NCBI RefSeq assembly: GCF_021654775.1
Contig: NZ_AP025343.1
Coordinates: 4,803,501 to 4,867,500 of the forward strand
Length of the DNA: 64,000 nt
Direction: 5' to 3'
Source: Paenibacillus azoreducens
GTDB taxonomy: Bacteria; Bacillota; Bacilli; Paenibacillales; Paenibacillaceae
The notes under the pieces: model-generated
What the model was told of the DNA's origin: nothing
The model's input: the letters and a program-made list of their open reading frames with translations, nothing else
The model's database searches: none
Program-made: the position numbers and the translations under genes
Shown here: positions 35,801-45,262 of the stretch, piece after piece
How the letters are laid out: each line of letters begins with the position of its first letter
Position numbering within the stretch: position 1 is the first letter of the stretch

Positions 35801-36045
35801 TTGTGCGGCTCTGAGAAGCGAATAAATGATGCCTGTTTTCTTAGGTTGCTAATATTTATCCACATTCCGCTTTGTTCTAATGCTTGAAATGATGTTAGCA
35901 GCAATAAAGTCCCTTTGAAGCAGGTTGTATGCAAAATCGCCATTTTCCCTACTATGAATTTTTCATATGATGCAATTATCGAATAAAAACCTAGGCGAGC
36001 TCCATGCTACTTAACCAATTTGAATGATGAAAATGACTCCACTAA

Positions 36046-36096
36046 CAAAAAAGACCCGCTACTGCTTTCGATCTCGAAAACAGAGCGGGCCTAACA
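36046..36096 (-). terminator. Terminator of the acyltransferase gene
   Basis: Minus-strand GGCCCGCTCTG pairs with CAGTAGCGGGTC and ends in TTTTTT. Confidence 0.75.
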
Positions 36097-36111
36097 GTAC
36101 ATCACGTAAAA

Positions 36112-37311
36112 TCAGCCGCCTTCAACCGACCGGGACGGGACTGAAGACTGCGCAGGGAACCTGCCTCGTTTGTTGGCACGCAGCGACGACACGCCGATCA
36201 TCCATTTCCCAAAGGGCAGATATGAGAGCGCCATCGCCACCGCATACGATAATACGACGCAAACCAGAAAAGAAATCATCATCCGTACGGTCACATTCCA
36301 CCCTGCAAACAGCCAGTGATCCAAATTGTAGCTATTCCTCAACATTAATGCATGCGCCAGATACGCTCCATAAGAATAACGGCCTAACGCATTCATCACC
36401 TTTAAGCTGCCTGGCCCTGACTTTTCAGTCCATTTTTTCGCGCTAGCATAAAACACAAAAATAGAGCTGACAAGAAATAACGTAATAAGCGGGCGCAATA
36501 ATGCAAGCATGTTAAACGAGACATGATATTCAGGTGGCGTTCCGAAGCTTTGCACCGTAATATATGCATAATACCCGAACAAAAGCAGGAATGCTGGCCA
36601 GTAAACGTATTTTCCTTTCAGCAGCAGCCGCTTCCAACGGTCCGGATTCATCCCTGCCGCAGCGCCGAGAATAAAATAAAACGCAAAATACAAGAAGTTG
36701 CGATCCGCATACGTCGTAAAAAACGGGGTCAAAACCGGAATATCCGCCTCCGCCATCCATCCGCTTATTCGGAATAAATTATAAAGCAGCATTAGGCAAA
36801 CAAGGCCGAAACCGGCCAGCGTCCAGGCATGCCAGCGGAATGAAGTACGCCGGGCGCACTCGCGCATGATATACCTGAGCAGCGGAAACAGCAAATAAAA
36901 CTGAAAAATCATAACGATGTACCATAAGTGGTAGCTGCTTTTCCCGGTGATCAGCATCATGGCCCATTTCCCGAACTGAGGCCAAAACGGATGGCCCAAA
37001 CCTTGGTTTACTATAAAATAAATCAGCGACCAAAATATATAGGGGACCAGAATATCTTTAAACCGTTTGCCTATAAACGATCCATACCGGAGTGAACCGT
37101 CATAATTGTAAAACAGAACCAATCCCGTAATAAAAATAAAGACAGGAACGGCAAACTTGGCTGCAAGCACCAAAAGGGTCATCCATAACCCATCCGCCGG
37201 CCCAATTCCATCCACTGCGGCATAGTGGGCAATCGAATGCTGCAGCGCTACGGCCAGAAAGGCCAGACCGCGCAGTAGTTCGATTTCACCGATCCGCTCC
37301 TTTTTGGGCAT
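36112..37311 (-). CDS. Membrane acyltransferase (acyltransferase-3 family)
   Basis: A 399-residue multi-pass protein with about ten hydrophobic helices. The family's start is visible: IELLRGLAFLAVALQHS, containing the conserved histidine near residue 26, and the conserved SYHLWYIVMIFQFYLL block near residue 120. Such enzymes O-acylate surface glycans, lipids or antibiotics. The ATG at 37311 is chosen for the GGAG nine bases upstream. The gene stands alone. Confidence 0.88.
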   Translation of the reverse strand: MPKKERIGEIELLRGLAFLAVALQHSIAHYAAVDGIGPADGLWMTLLVLAAKFAVPVFIFITGLVLFYNYDGSLRYGSFIGKRFKDILVPYIFWSLIYFIVNQGLGHPFWPQFGKWAMMLITGKSSYHLWYIVMIFQFYLLFPLLRYIMRECARRTSFRWHAWTLAGFGLVCLMLLYNLFRISGWMAEADIPVLTPFFTTYADRNFLYFAFYFILGAAAGMNPDRWKRLLLKGKYVYWPAFLLLFGYYAYITVQSFGTPPEYHVSFNMLALLRPLITLFLVSSIFVFYASAKKWTEKSGPGSLKVMNALGRYSYGAYLAHALMLRNSYNLDHWLFAGWNVTVRMMISFLVCVVLSYAVAMALSYLPFGKWMIGVSSLRANKRGRFPAQSSVPSRSVEGG

Positions 37312-37377
37312 TCGCCTCATCTCCAGTCCACAAAAATCTTTTATTATTGTATATACCACTCCGCTATGCGCGAAAAA

Positions 37378-37424
37378 CAAAAAAGAGCGCCAGCCAGAAT
37401 AGTATCATCTGACGCGCTCCTTTG
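37378..37424 (-). terminator. Terminator of the pirin gene
   Basis: Minus-strand AAAGGAGCGCGTCAG pairs imperfectly with CTGGCGCTCTTTTTT, right after the pirin stop. Confidence 0.7.
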
Positions 37425-37434
37425 ACAAATCATT

Positions 37435-38208
37435 TTAATATTTTTTGGGGATTAGCCCATAGTTTACACGATCTGGCACTTCGATAAGCAGCATCCGGAC
37501 GGGTTCATGATCCGCGCGAAGCAAAATGTTCTTTTCGGCATCGGCGGTGGTTAGAAGCATGAAATCACGTTCCCGGAAGGCTTCGTGCCGCCCTTCACCT
37601 GACTCCCAGTTTCCCGCCCCCCGGACAGCAAGCGCCGCAACCGTGGTTCCCTCGGACAATGTATGACGGTATGCGCTATGCGGCTGTACTTCAACGTCCC
37701 GCATTTTCGCTTCGGCCGTCAAACGGATCGGCGAACCATTGCCGAGAATATCGACCGCACGCACACCATCCTGTTCGGACACTGGGAACTCCCCAGACTC
37801 ATACTGTTCGTATGCGGGCGACTTCCGGGATTCCGCCTGCAGGTCGGGCTCGAACCAGATCTGGAATGCCTCCATATCCGGTCCAAGGAACCGTTCCTCA
37901 TGACTGACGCCGCTGCCTGCTTTGATGACCTGAACTCCCCCGGCGCCTACAGTGCTTCGCGTTCCCAAAGAATCGCCATGCTCCGCCGTTCCGCTCAATA
38001 CATACGTCATAATCTCAAACCCGTAGTGAGGGTGTGAGGGAATATACCCTTGCGAAGGCGTATGGGCCCATGCCCAATAAAACAATGGTCCGACACGGTT
38101 GATAACAGAACCTTCCCCAGAAAAGCCGATTGGCTTCTGTTCGGTGATTTTTCCGTGATCAAAAACCCCTTTTCCTTGCATTGCCGGTGTATACAGACGA
38201 ATTTTCAT
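37435..38208 (-). CDS. Pirin-family cupin protein
   Basis: A 257-residue bicupin. The N-terminal metal-binding cupin has PSHPHYGFEIMTYVLSGTAE (histidines near residues 59 and 61) and SGVSHEERF with the third ligand near residue 103. Some pirins have quercetinase activity or act in redox sensing. GGGGAGGG precedes the ATG. It is followed by a terminator and preceded by a DoxX gene and a repeat element. Confidence 0.9.
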   Translation of the reverse strand: MKIRLYTPAMQGKGVFDHGKITEQKPIGFSGEGSVINRVGPLFYWAWAHTPSQGYIPSHPHYGFEIMTYVLSGTAEHGDSLGTRSTVGAGGVQVIKAGSGVSHEERFLGPDMEAFQIWFEPDLQAESRKSPAYEQYESGEFPVSEQDGVRAVDILGNGSPIRLTAEAKMRDVEVQPHSAYRHTLSEGTTVAALAVRGAGNWESGEGRHEAFRERDFMLLTTADAEKNILLRADHEPVRMLLIEVPDRVNYGLIPKKY

Positions 38209-38239
38209 CGGGTCATCCCTCCCCTTGAATTGGAATAAG

Positions 38240-38350
38240 AAAAACGTCTATCGACGTACTTTCACAGAAGACAGACCGCTATTAGCGGATGTTTTTCTTG
38301 CGATTATAGAATGACTTAAGCTCTGCTTAAAACTTATACATTCTATAATC
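38240..38350 (+). repeat. Three-hairpin interspersed repeat, copy 3
   Basis: This copy is clear and complete. Hairpin 1 is ACGTC-TATC-GACGT, hairpin 2 CCGCT-ATT-AGCGG. Hairpin 3 pairs GATTATAGAATG (38302-38313) with CATTCTATAATC (38339-38350) and encloses TTAAGC/GCTTAA. It lies between DoxX and pirin. Confidence 0.75.
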
Positions 38351-38371
38351 TTCAAAAAAGCGGCTGAAAAT

Positions 38372-38758
38372 TTAAAACAAGTGATATGCCCCAGGCCCAG
38401 TTAATGCGACCCCGACCACAACCGCAAGCAAAATGAGGTTGAATTCATACCCGTTTTGCGTGGCCCAAAAGCCGTTTTTGCCGTGAACGGTCACGATTGC
38501 GCCGATCATGGTCACCGCGATCATCGCTGCCGCAAGAGGCGTCAACACGCCTGCCGCAAACAGCAGTCCGCCTGCAAACTCGAACAAGCCAATCACAATT
38601 GCCGCTAAAACGCCAGGTTTCACATGAATCGACTCAAACCAACCCGCCGTTCCTTTAATGCCATAGCCTCCAAACCAGCCAAACAGTTTTTGGGCTCCAT
38701 GCCCTACAAATGTCAATCCTACAATCAATCTGATAATTAGCAAACCCCATGCAACCAT
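38372..38758 (-). CDS. DoxX-family membrane protein
   Basis: A 128-residue protein with four hydrophobic helices. LIVGLTFVGHGAQKLFGWFG near residue 10 and PLAAAMIAVTMIGAI near residue 75 are typical of the DoxX family, often linked to redox or quinone metabolism. The ATG at 38758 follows GGAGGA and gives the usual start. It may share a transcript with the pirin gene downstream. Confidence 0.88.
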   Translation of the reverse strand: MVAWGLLIIRLIVGLTFVGHGAQKLFGWFGGYGIKGTAGWFESIHVKPGVLAAIVIGLFEFAGGLLFAAGVLTPLAAAMIAVTMIGAIVTVHGKNGFWATQNGYEFNLILLAVVVGVALTGPGAYHLF

Positions 38759-39009
38759 ATTTATCTTCCTCCATTTTATTATTCTCAATTTTGTTTAGCT
38801 TTATTTAAAGATATTTATCAAAAAAAAATTTTTTCTAATATTTCGTTAATCTTATCATGATTCTCTCTCCCATGTGTTTCGTTATTTATCTTGATATAAA
38901 GATATATGATTTTTAGACTTTAGTCAATACTTTTTTTCATTTTTTGTTTGAATGGATAGGTTATTACCTTCCCGCTTATAATATTTTGAAAAGAAATGGA
39001 GTGCCGTAT

Positions 39010-39237
39010 ATGGAAATCATCCGTCCCGAACCAAGCGCCGTCCCTGAGGCTAATCTTTTGAACTGGCAAATGCTTATAAGACATGAAACGTTACGTTTAA
39101 TTAAATCCGGTACCTTCATGCAGTTGGTCTCCAGCCCTGAACTTGCGGATATTGCAAAAGAATGCTCCGCATTAAACCGACAGCTGCTAAAGCTTGCGCA
39201 TAAACGATTTACGCACTCCTCGGACCATCAATCGTAG
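39010..39237 (+). CDS. Small hypothetical protein, first of a pair
   Basis: A 75-residue helical protein (MEIIRPEPSAVPEANLLNWQ, then ELADIAKECSALNRQLLKLA). ATG 39010 lies eight bases after GGAG. It ends 24 bases before a second small gene. The helical pattern recalls CotF-type spore coat proteins, but similarity is weak and no function is assigned. Confidence 0.55.
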   Translation: MEIIRPEPSAVPEANLLNWQMLIRHETLRLIKSGTFMQLVSSPELADIAKECSALNRQLLKLAHKRFTHSSDHQS

Positions 39238-39261
39238 ATATTCGCCTAAGAGGTGACAGCA

Positions 39262-39558
39262 TTGAACCCCATGATGGAAAGCTTGCTGGGCATGAAAGCC
39301 TTTAATGACCAATTCATCGCCGAAGACCTGCTTCAGGATAATCTTCTTCGCCTGCAAATGCTGGCACAATGTTTGGAGTCGGCTAATAGCCGGGAACTAA
39401 TCCATGAACTGCTGCCGCAGCTGACCGCTTCCATTCAACTTGAACAGCGCCTGCTTCAGCTTTGCCTGGACAAAGACTGGCTGCATCAAGATGCTGCCGA
39501 ACAATTCTCCAGGGATGTCAAATGGGCGCACAAGGCATTGGCGATGTTACCGGAGTAA
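39262..39558 (+). CDS. Small helical protein, CotF-like
   Basis: A 98-residue, mostly helical protein (MMESLLGMKAFNDQFIAEDL; ASIQLEQRLLQLCLDKDWLH). The layout resembles spore coat CotF-like domains, which also contain helical pairs and a short D/KGWxH-like segment. TTG 39262 is chosen because AGAGGTG lies just before it. It forms a two-gene unit with the preceding ORF. Confidence 0.55.
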   Translation: MNPMMESLLGMKAFNDQFIAEDLLQDNLLRLQMLAQCLESANSRELIHELLPQLTASIQLEQRLLQLCLDKDWLHQDAAEQFSRDVKWAHKALAMLPE

Positions 39559-39644
39559 ACTTGGTAAATGATAATGTTTGTTTTCGATATTAAAAAGGCC
39601 TCTGCCGATGGCAGAAGCCTATATTATTCACCCCGAAGCATTGA

Positions 39645-42134
39645 TCATGTTTGAGGCCGGGTTCGTCTGGTCGGAATAGCCTCAAGCGGATCATCCGGCC
39701 AATAATGCTTGGGGTACCGGCCTTTCAAGTCCTTTTTCACGTCAAAATATCCATTCGCCCAAAAGCTTGCCAGATCCGACGTGATTTGAACCGGCCGCTG
39801 TGCCGGAGACAACAGATGCAGCGTCAGCGGAATTCTGCCGCGGCCGATCCGCGGCGTTTCACGCAGGCCGAACATTTCCTGCAGTTTCACTGCAAGCACG
39901 GGTTGCATAGGATTGCTGTAATCAACGATTATTCTGGAGCCGCTTGGTACCGTGATATGCGTAGGCGCTTCCTCATCAAGGCGCGTTTTCTTATCCCAAC
40001 CCAGCGTCTGTTCCAGGATGGCCGCTAACTGCAGCTTTTGCAAATCCGTGCGGCTTTTGGCGCCATAAAGATATGGAAGCAGCCATTCCTCCAGACTCCC
40101 AAGCAAAGCGGCATCTTTCATATCCGGCCACTCTGGATCCGCATGGTGCATCATCTGCAAACGCTGGCGCAGCTGCTTGGCATGTTTGGTCCAGGGGAGG
40201 ATGCCGAGCCCCTCGGTCCGAATCCCCTCCAGCAAGGCCAAGACTACCCGTTCCGGGGACGGCTGCTCCGCAGGTGATTCGCGGAGAATAACGGCGCCGA
40301 GGCTGGTCTGTTTGCGCGCTTTTACGCTCCCTAACGTCCGATCCCACTCCACTACCGTGTCATCCACGATCTCGTCCCCATGATAGCGCTGAATATCCTC
40401 AAGATTTAGCGGTGCTGCCAGCAAAATTTTACCTTCAGCTCCTTTTCGGTCATCGACTGCGGCTGCAGTGATATAGGCTGAACGGCTCAAGAGCTGGGCT
40501 CCCGGCAGTTCGACACCCCGCCCGGAAGTAAGCAAAAACTTCCCATTTCCGCGGTTCTGACCGATACGGTCCGGATAAGCAAATGAAAGCAGCAAACCGC
40601 ATTTTTCAAGATCGACCTTTTCACTGGCAGCTATTCCAGTTTGTTTCCTAATATGCTTGCTTTCTTGGGCGATCCGTTTCAAAGCGGACTCATCGGCATC
40701 CCTGACAGCTCCCCCTTGTTCCCACATGCAAACAGCCTGAGCTCTGCTCCGGATATCCGCGTCACGCTCCGCCCCACGGAATAGATCTCTTTCCTGAAGA
40801 ACAGCTGCAAGCGTGGATCCAAGCCGCCCATGCCCCAGATAAGCAGCTTGAAGCATCATTACCGCCAGCCGGGGATGCATGCCAAGCTCAGCCATTCGTT
40901 TCCCTTTATCCGTAATCATTCCGTCCTTCGTCACGGCTCCAAGCCGCTGCAAAAGTTCCCGGCCCCGCTCATAGGCTTGGGCTGGAGGCGGATCGAGCCA
41001 CAACAGCTTGTCCGCATCCCGTACTCCCCACGTCGTCAGTTCGAGAACAAGCGGCGCCAGATCCGTTTCGAGGATTTCCGGAGCATTCCGCTCACGCAAA
41101 TGATCCTGGGCTTCGCGGCTCCACAGCCGGTAAGCTACCCCGGGAGCGGTCCGCCCTGCACGGCCTCTGCGCTGATCAGCAGATGCCCGGGATACCTGGC
41201 CCGTGGCCAAATAAGGCATGCCGGTCCGCGCAGAGAACAGCTGCGTACGCATGAGCCCGCTGTCCACGACGATGCGGACCCCGTCAATCGTCAAACTTGT
41301 CTCCGCAATCGACGTCGCCAATATCCATTTACGCCTGCTTGCCGGATCCGGACGCACGGCCGCGTCCTGTTCCTGCTGCGGCAGCTGGCCGTACAGCGGC
41401 CGGATGACGCAACCAGCCGGGATGCCTCCTCGCTCAAGTTCCGCCTGTACTTTGCGGATTTCTCCGGCTCCGGGCAAAAACGCAAGCACATCCCCGGGAT
41501 GGTCCGCTGCAGCTTCGCGTATAACCGCAGCCATATGCTGCTCGGGTTTGATTCCGGCAGCAGGCGGCTTGTATACCGTTTCTACCGGAAACTGGCGTCC
41601 GGGACAGTTCACCACGGCTGCATCGCCGAGCAAAGCCGCCACCGGTTCCGCTTCGAGTGTGGCGGACATGACAAGAATCCGCAAATCCTCCCGAAGCACA
41701 GCTCTGGATTCCAAAGCAAGCGCCAGCCCCAGATCTCCCTGCAAATTGCGTTCATGGAATTCATCAAAAATAATCATGCCTACATCCGCAAGCTCCGGAT
41801 CGCTTTGCAGCATCCGAGTTAGGATACCCTCTGTCACGACTTCGATTTTTGTCTTTTTGCCGGTCCGGCTTTCCATTCTTACGCGATATCCGACCGTTTC
41901 CCCCGTCTGCTCGCCTAAATTTCCGGCCATGTATTCAGCCGCGGCACGCGCTGCCAGACGGCGTGGTTCGAGCATAATAATCTTGCGGCCTGACAACCAG
42001 TCCTCTTCCAAAAAAGCAGGCGGAACCTGCGTCGTTTTCCCCGCGCCCGGTTCGGCCACAAGCACTGCGGATGTGGCTGTACGCAGTTTTTCCTTGAGCT
42101 CGGGAAGCACCTTCTGAATCGGCAACTCATTCAT
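39645..42134 (-). CDS. hrpB: ATP-dependent helicase HrpB
   Basis: An 829-residue DEAH-box superfamily 2 helicase of unclear cellular role. The motifs are GAGKTTQVP near residue 30, DEFHER near residue 125, MSATLE, then QRRGRAGRTAPG near residue 330. A helicase-associated domain and the HrpB C-terminal domain (PRIGRGRIPLTLHLLSPAQR) follow. The ATG at 42134 gives the usual MNELPIQ start. It is divergent from gluQ. Confidence 0.93.
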   Translation of the reverse strand: MNELPIQKVLPELKEKLRTATSAVLVAEPGAGKTTQVPPAFLEEDWLSGRKIIMLEPRRLAARAAAEYMAGNLGEQTGETVGYRVRMESRTGKKTKIEVVTEGILTRMLQSDPELADVGMIIFDEFHERNLQGDLGLALALESRAVLREDLRILVMSATLEAEPVAALLGDAAVVNCPGRQFPVETVYKPPAAGIKPEQHMAAVIREAAADHPGDVLAFLPGAGEIRKVQAELERGGIPAGCVIRPLYGQLPQQEQDAAVRPDPASRRKWILATSIAETSLTIDGVRIVVDSGLMRTQLFSARTGMPYLATGQVSRASADQRRGRAGRTAPGVAYRLWSREAQDHLRERNAPEILETDLAPLVLELTTWGVRDADKLLWLDPPPAQAYERGRELLQRLGAVTKDGMITDKGKRMAELGMHPRLAVMMLQAAYLGHGRLGSTLAAVLQERDLFRGAERDADIRSRAQAVCMWEQGGAVRDADESALKRIAQESKHIRKQTGIAASEKVDLEKCGLLLSFAYPDRIGQNRGNGKFLLTSGRGVELPGAQLLSRSAYITAAAVDDRKGAEGKILLAAPLNLEDIQRYHGDEIVDDTVVEWDRTLGSVKARKQTSLGAVILRESPAEQPSPERVVLALLEGIRTEGLGILPWTKHAKQLRQRLQMMHHADPEWPDMKDAALLGSLEEWLLPYLYGAKSRTDLQKLQLAAILEQTLGWDKKTRLDEEAPTHITVPSGSRIIVDYSNPMQPVLAVKLQEMFGLRETPRIGRGRIPLTLHLLSPAQRPVQITSDLASFWANGYFDVKKDLKGRYPKHYWPDDPLEAIPTRRTRPQT

Positions 42135-42291
42135 TCGTTTCTCACCATGTCTTTCGGTTGTATAGTTCAGGGATGTTAGGCCCGTTTTTTCGTCTCTTTT
42201 GTCTCTATCATTATAGGGCCCCACAGGGCTGGATATCCACGCCGGTTTGCTATAAAATGTACGAAGTTATTGTGCAAGGAGACGATTTAAC

Positions 42292-43272
42292 GTGAGCCAA
42301 AATAACAAACGTCCAATGCGGGGCAGATTCGCGCCCACGCCTTCCGGCGAGCTGCATATCGGCAACGCCTGGGCAGCACTCCTCTCTTGGCTGCAAGTTC
42401 GCAGCTCAAGCGGCATCTTCGTGCTGCGGATGGAGGACATCGACACCCAGCGATCCAGACCCCACCTGGCAAGGCAAATACTTGACGATCTGTATTGGCT
42501 TGGGCTGGATTGGGATGAGGGACCGGATGTCGGCGGCCCCTTTGGCCCCTATACCCAAAGCGAATGTTTGGAATATTACATGGAGGCCCTGAATCAGCTG
42601 GGCGGCATGGGCTGCCTCTATCCTTGTTTCTGCAGCCGGGCCGACCTGATGGCAGCCGCTCGCGCACCCCACGGCCTTTCTTCCGAAGGACCGGCATATC
42701 CGGGAACATGCCGCAATTTAACGGCTGAGGAGGCTGCGCGCAAATCGCTGGACAAGCAGCCCTCCCTACGGTTCAAGGTCCCGCACGAGATCATTTCTTT
42801 CCAAGACGGCGTAGCCGGATTGCAAGTTTTCGATGCGGCTGCAGGCGGCGATTTCATCGTTCGCAGAGCCGACGGGATGATATCCTATCAGCTCGCCGTC
42901 GTCGTCGACGATCATCGGATGCAAATCACGGATATCCTGCGCGGAGCCGATCTGCTGGATTCCGTCCCGCGCCAGCTCATGCTTTATAAGGCGCTTGGGA
43001 TGGAAGCTCCCTCCTTCGCTCATGTTCCGCTGTTTATGGGACCTGACGGCAAACGGCTGGCCAAGCGGCATGGTGGGACAAGCCTCGCCGCGATTCGCGA
43101 AACGGGAACGGCGCCTGAACGGCTGCTCGGCTGGCTGATGTGGGTCGCAGGATTGATCGGGAAACCGGAGCCTTTATCCGCCTATGACTGTATCCCGCTT
43201 TTCCAAATGGATAAACTGCCTGCCATGCCTATCATCATAACCGATGAAATATTATCCCGTCTGCATGGATAG
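42292..43272 (+). CDS. gluQ: Glutamyl-Q tRNA(Asp) synthetase
   Basis: A truncated glutamyl-tRNA synthetase that attaches glutamate to queuosine in tRNA(Asp). The 326-residue protein has the HIGH-type motif APTPSGELHIGNAW near residue 13, zinc ligands CFCSRAD and a later YPGTC, and the KMSKS-like KRLAKRHGG near residue 250. It lacks the anticodon-binding domain. GTG 42292 follows AAGGAG. Confidence 0.92.
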   Translation: MSQNNKRPMRGRFAPTPSGELHIGNAWAALLSWLQVRSSSGIFVLRMEDIDTQRSRPHLARQILDDLYWLGLDWDEGPDVGGPFGPYTQSECLEYYMEALNQLGGMGCLYPCFCSRADLMAAARAPHGLSSEGPAYPGTCRNLTAEEAARKSLDKQPSLRFKVPHEIISFQDGVAGLQVFDAAAGGDFIVRRADGMISYQLAVVVDDHRMQITDILRGADLLDSVPRQLMLYKALGMEAPSFAHVPLFMGPDGKRLAKRHGGTSLAAIRETGTAPERLLGWLMWVAGLIGKPEPLSAYDCIPLFQMDKLPAMPIIITDEILSRLHG

Positions 43273-43285
43273 GAAATAGCAGCAA

Positions 43286-43353
43286 ATAACCCCACAAAGT
43301 GACGCATGGCCTTCGAAGCTTATTCCGATTACTTTGCGGGGACCCCGGAAGTC
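43286..43353 (+). repeat. CCCCACAAAG dyad repeat, short copy 1
   Basis: Starts AACCCCACAAAGTGACG and ends TTCCGATTACTTTGCGGGG followed by ACCCCGGAAG. The terminal inverted arms pair. It lies just after gluQ. Confidence 0.75.
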
Positions 43354-43375
43354 TATACTTGATATGTCAAAAAAC

Positions 43376-43422
43376 CTCTATCAATTCCTGCTGAACATTC
43401 AGGAAAGATGGAGGTTTTTAAA
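43376..43422. terminator. Terminator between gluQ and the DUF1992 gene
   Basis: AACCTC pairs with GAGGTTTTT, with an inner TTCCTG/CAGGAA hairpin. It can serve both convergent genes. Confidence 0.65.
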
Positions 43423-43431
43423 ATCGGCTTT

Positions 43432-43809
43432 TTACGAATCTTGCAGACGCTCGCGCATTTTTTGCCCATATTCCTGAAAGACCGCACTGCCGCTTAAACC
43501 TCTCTGCTCCATCAGCAATTGAAAGCGCAGCTTCTTTTCGGTCAGACTTTTTCTCAGCTTTTCTTTTTCGCCGGCATTTTCGCATGCATGGATTAAATCC
43601 TGCAGCTTTAAAAGTTCGCCTTTGAGCTGCATTTCTTCAGGGATGCAACCCGCGTTTTTCATGATTTTATAGGACATCCGCAGGTCTTCGGGAATATGCG
43701 ACAGTTCTTCAAGCTCAAGCGGTTTGCCTTTGCCGGCCAGCTGTTCGAATTCTCCCCGGTTCATTGCTTCGTTTATTCTTTGTTCAGCAAGCCATGACAT
43801 AATGCTCAT
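43432..43809 (-). CDS. DUF1992/DnaJ-related domain protein
   Basis: A 125-residue protein of the DUF1992 type (MSIMSWLAEQRINEAMNRGE, then LAGKGKPLELEEL and RMSYKIMKNAGCIPEE). A short DnaJ-like helical region is followed by a coiled coil. The ATG at 43809 follows GGGGAGG. The function is unknown in the family. Confidence 0.85.
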   Translation of the reverse strand: MSIMSWLAEQRINEAMNRGEFEQLAGKGKPLELEELSHIPEDLRMSYKIMKNAGCIPEEMQLKGELLKLQDLIHACENAGEKEKLRKSLTEKKLRFQLLMEQRGLSGSAVFQEYGQKMRERLQDS

Positions 43810-43886
43810 GTAAAGGGGCCTCCCCTTCTTAAAAATTTCCATACTTCTCTATGAAAACATGACGGCAAGATCCTGTCAAATGCACA

Positions 43887-43923
43887 AAAACCGCTTCCGC
43901 CGCAAGCGGAAACGGTTTTCTTA
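43887..43923 (-). terminator. SDR gene terminator
   Basis: Minus-strand AAAACCGTTTCCGC pairs with GCGGAAGCGGTTTT and continues with T. Confidence 0.8.
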
Positions 43924-43932
43924 CAAGCACTG

Positions 43933-44739
43933 TTATCGCAGAAGCGATTCCGCTCCGTCAATGATGATTTGCGCCCCCGTAACGTGGATGGACTCGTCTG
44001 AACCGAGAAATGCGACCAGGTCGGCTACATTTTCGGGTGATCCGGGCCCTTCCCTTAGCGGCTGGCTGCCCTCAGGGTATTGAACCGGAATGACGATTTC
44101 TTTGAGCTCATCCGTTTTTTCCGTGCTTTGATCGATGTTGGTCGAAATTGCACCCGGGCAGATGACATTCACGCGGATTTTGAATTTGGCCAGCTCCAGC
44201 GCCGCCATTTTGGCAAAAGCAACCTGGCCCGCCTTGGAAGTACTGTAAGCTGACATGCCGAAGTTGGAGAATACCCGACTGCCGTTAATCGAACTCGTGA
44301 TAATGATGCTTCCGCCACGCTTTTTGAGATGTGGAATCGCATATTTTACCGTCAAAAACGTACCGTTCAGGTTGACGCTTAACGTATGCTGCCAATCCTC
44401 CAACTTCATGTCCTCAATCGGGGATAAAACGCCGTTAATGCCGGCATTGGCAAACACGACATCGACCGTTCCAAACAGCTCCGCGGTTTCGAGAACCGCT
44501 TTTTCGACCCTGGCGGCATCCGAAGTATCCACATCAAAAGCACGCGCGGCGCCGGGCCGGATGGCGTTAATTTCCGCTTCCGTTTGCTCCGTGCGGTCAT
44601 CCAGCAAATCGAATAATGCCACATTGGCCCCTTCCGTGGCCATTTTAACGGCAGCTGCCTTGCCGATTCCGGAACCGGCGCCGGTGATAATCGCGGTTTT
44701 TCCGGCAAAACGCAGTTTGTTTATTTGCTCCTGGCTCAT
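43933..44739 (-). CDS. SDR-family oxidoreductase
   Basis: A 268-residue classical short-chain dehydrogenase. The Rossmann motif TGAGSGIGKAAAV lies near residue 20, NAGINGVLS near residue 98, serine in IITSSINGS near residue 147, and catalytic YSTSKAG near residue 165, with an NVICPGAIST block. The pattern fits NAD(P)-dependent reduction or oxidation of an unknown alcohol. AAAGGAG precedes the ATG. The gene stands alone. Confidence 0.92.
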   Translation of the reverse strand: MSQEQINKLRFAGKTAIITGAGSGIGKAAAVKMATEGANVALFDLLDDRTEQTEAEINAIRPGAARAFDVDTSDAARVEKAVLETAELFGTVDVVFANAGINGVLSPIEDMKLEDWQHTLSVNLNGTFLTVKYAIPHLKKRGGSIIITSSINGSRVFSNFGMSAYSTSKAGQVAFAKMAALELAKFKIRVNVICPGAISTNIDQSTEKTDELKEIVIPVQYPEGSQPLREGPGSPENVADLVAFLGSDESIHVTGAQIIIDGAESLLR

Positions 44740-44769
44740 GCAGATCTCTCCTTTGGTATCCTGGTTCTA

Positions 44770-44959
44770 TTAGAGGTTGTTCAAAAAGTCCGCTTTTGAT
44801 CACGAAGTGAATCAGGAAGTGAACTCGGCATCGAATCTTGAATTCAGCCGGGCCTTCCGGTGCTCACGTACCCAAATCGTACGCTCCGCTCCTCAGTCCC
44901 TATCTTCATTCAACCTTCTCGGTGCTGAAAACCGGCCTTTTTCAACACGCACTATTATG
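44770..44959. mobile_element. MITE-like element
   Basis: About 190 bp bounded by imperfect inverted ends. The left end reads TAGAGGTTGTTCAAAAAG and the right end, reversed, TAGTGCGTGTTGAAAAAG. No gene is inside. It looks like a non-autonomous insertion of a type common in Paenibacillus intergenic regions; copy number is not testable here. Confidence 0.5.
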
Positions 44960-45036
44960 CTGCTTTTTTCTCAAGATTACCCAAAAAAGGTTTCTGCATA
45001 TCATGAGCCAGGAAATTTCCTCTCAAACCCGCAAAA

Positions 45037-45150
45037 TAACCCCACTTATTCCGATTACTTTGCGGGGACCCCGGAAATTTTTAATAACCCCACAAAGTGA
45101 CGTGTAGCCTTTGAGGCGTATTCCGATTACTTTGTGGGGACCCCGGAAGT
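45037..45150 (+). repeat. CCCCACAAAG dyad repeat, two adjacent copies
   Basis: A right-end fragment (45037-45076, ending TTTGCGGGGACCCCGGAA) is followed by a short full copy (45085-45150, CCCCACAAAGTGACG to CTTTGTGGGGACCCCGGAAG). They look like nested or repeated insertions next to the MITE-like element. Confidence 0.7.
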
Positions 45151-45152
45151 TT

Positions 45153-45200
45153 TAAAAAAACGCCATACGTTTTCTTTAATGCAGAAAGCGCATAGCGTTT
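45153..45200 (-). terminator. Terminator of the T7SS-like operon
   Basis: Minus-strand AAACGCTATGCG pairs with CGTATGGCGTTT and ends in TTTTT. Confidence 0.7.
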
Positions 45201-45262
45201 GAGTCGATTTAGTGCTAGAGTCTCACTATTTGAGTCGATTTAGTGCTAGAGTCTCACTATTT
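45201..45262. repeat. 31-bp tandem duplication
   Basis: GAGTCGATTTAGTGCTAGAG plus TCTCACTATTT occurs twice head to tail, reaching the stop codon of the PP2C gene. Confidence 0.9.
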
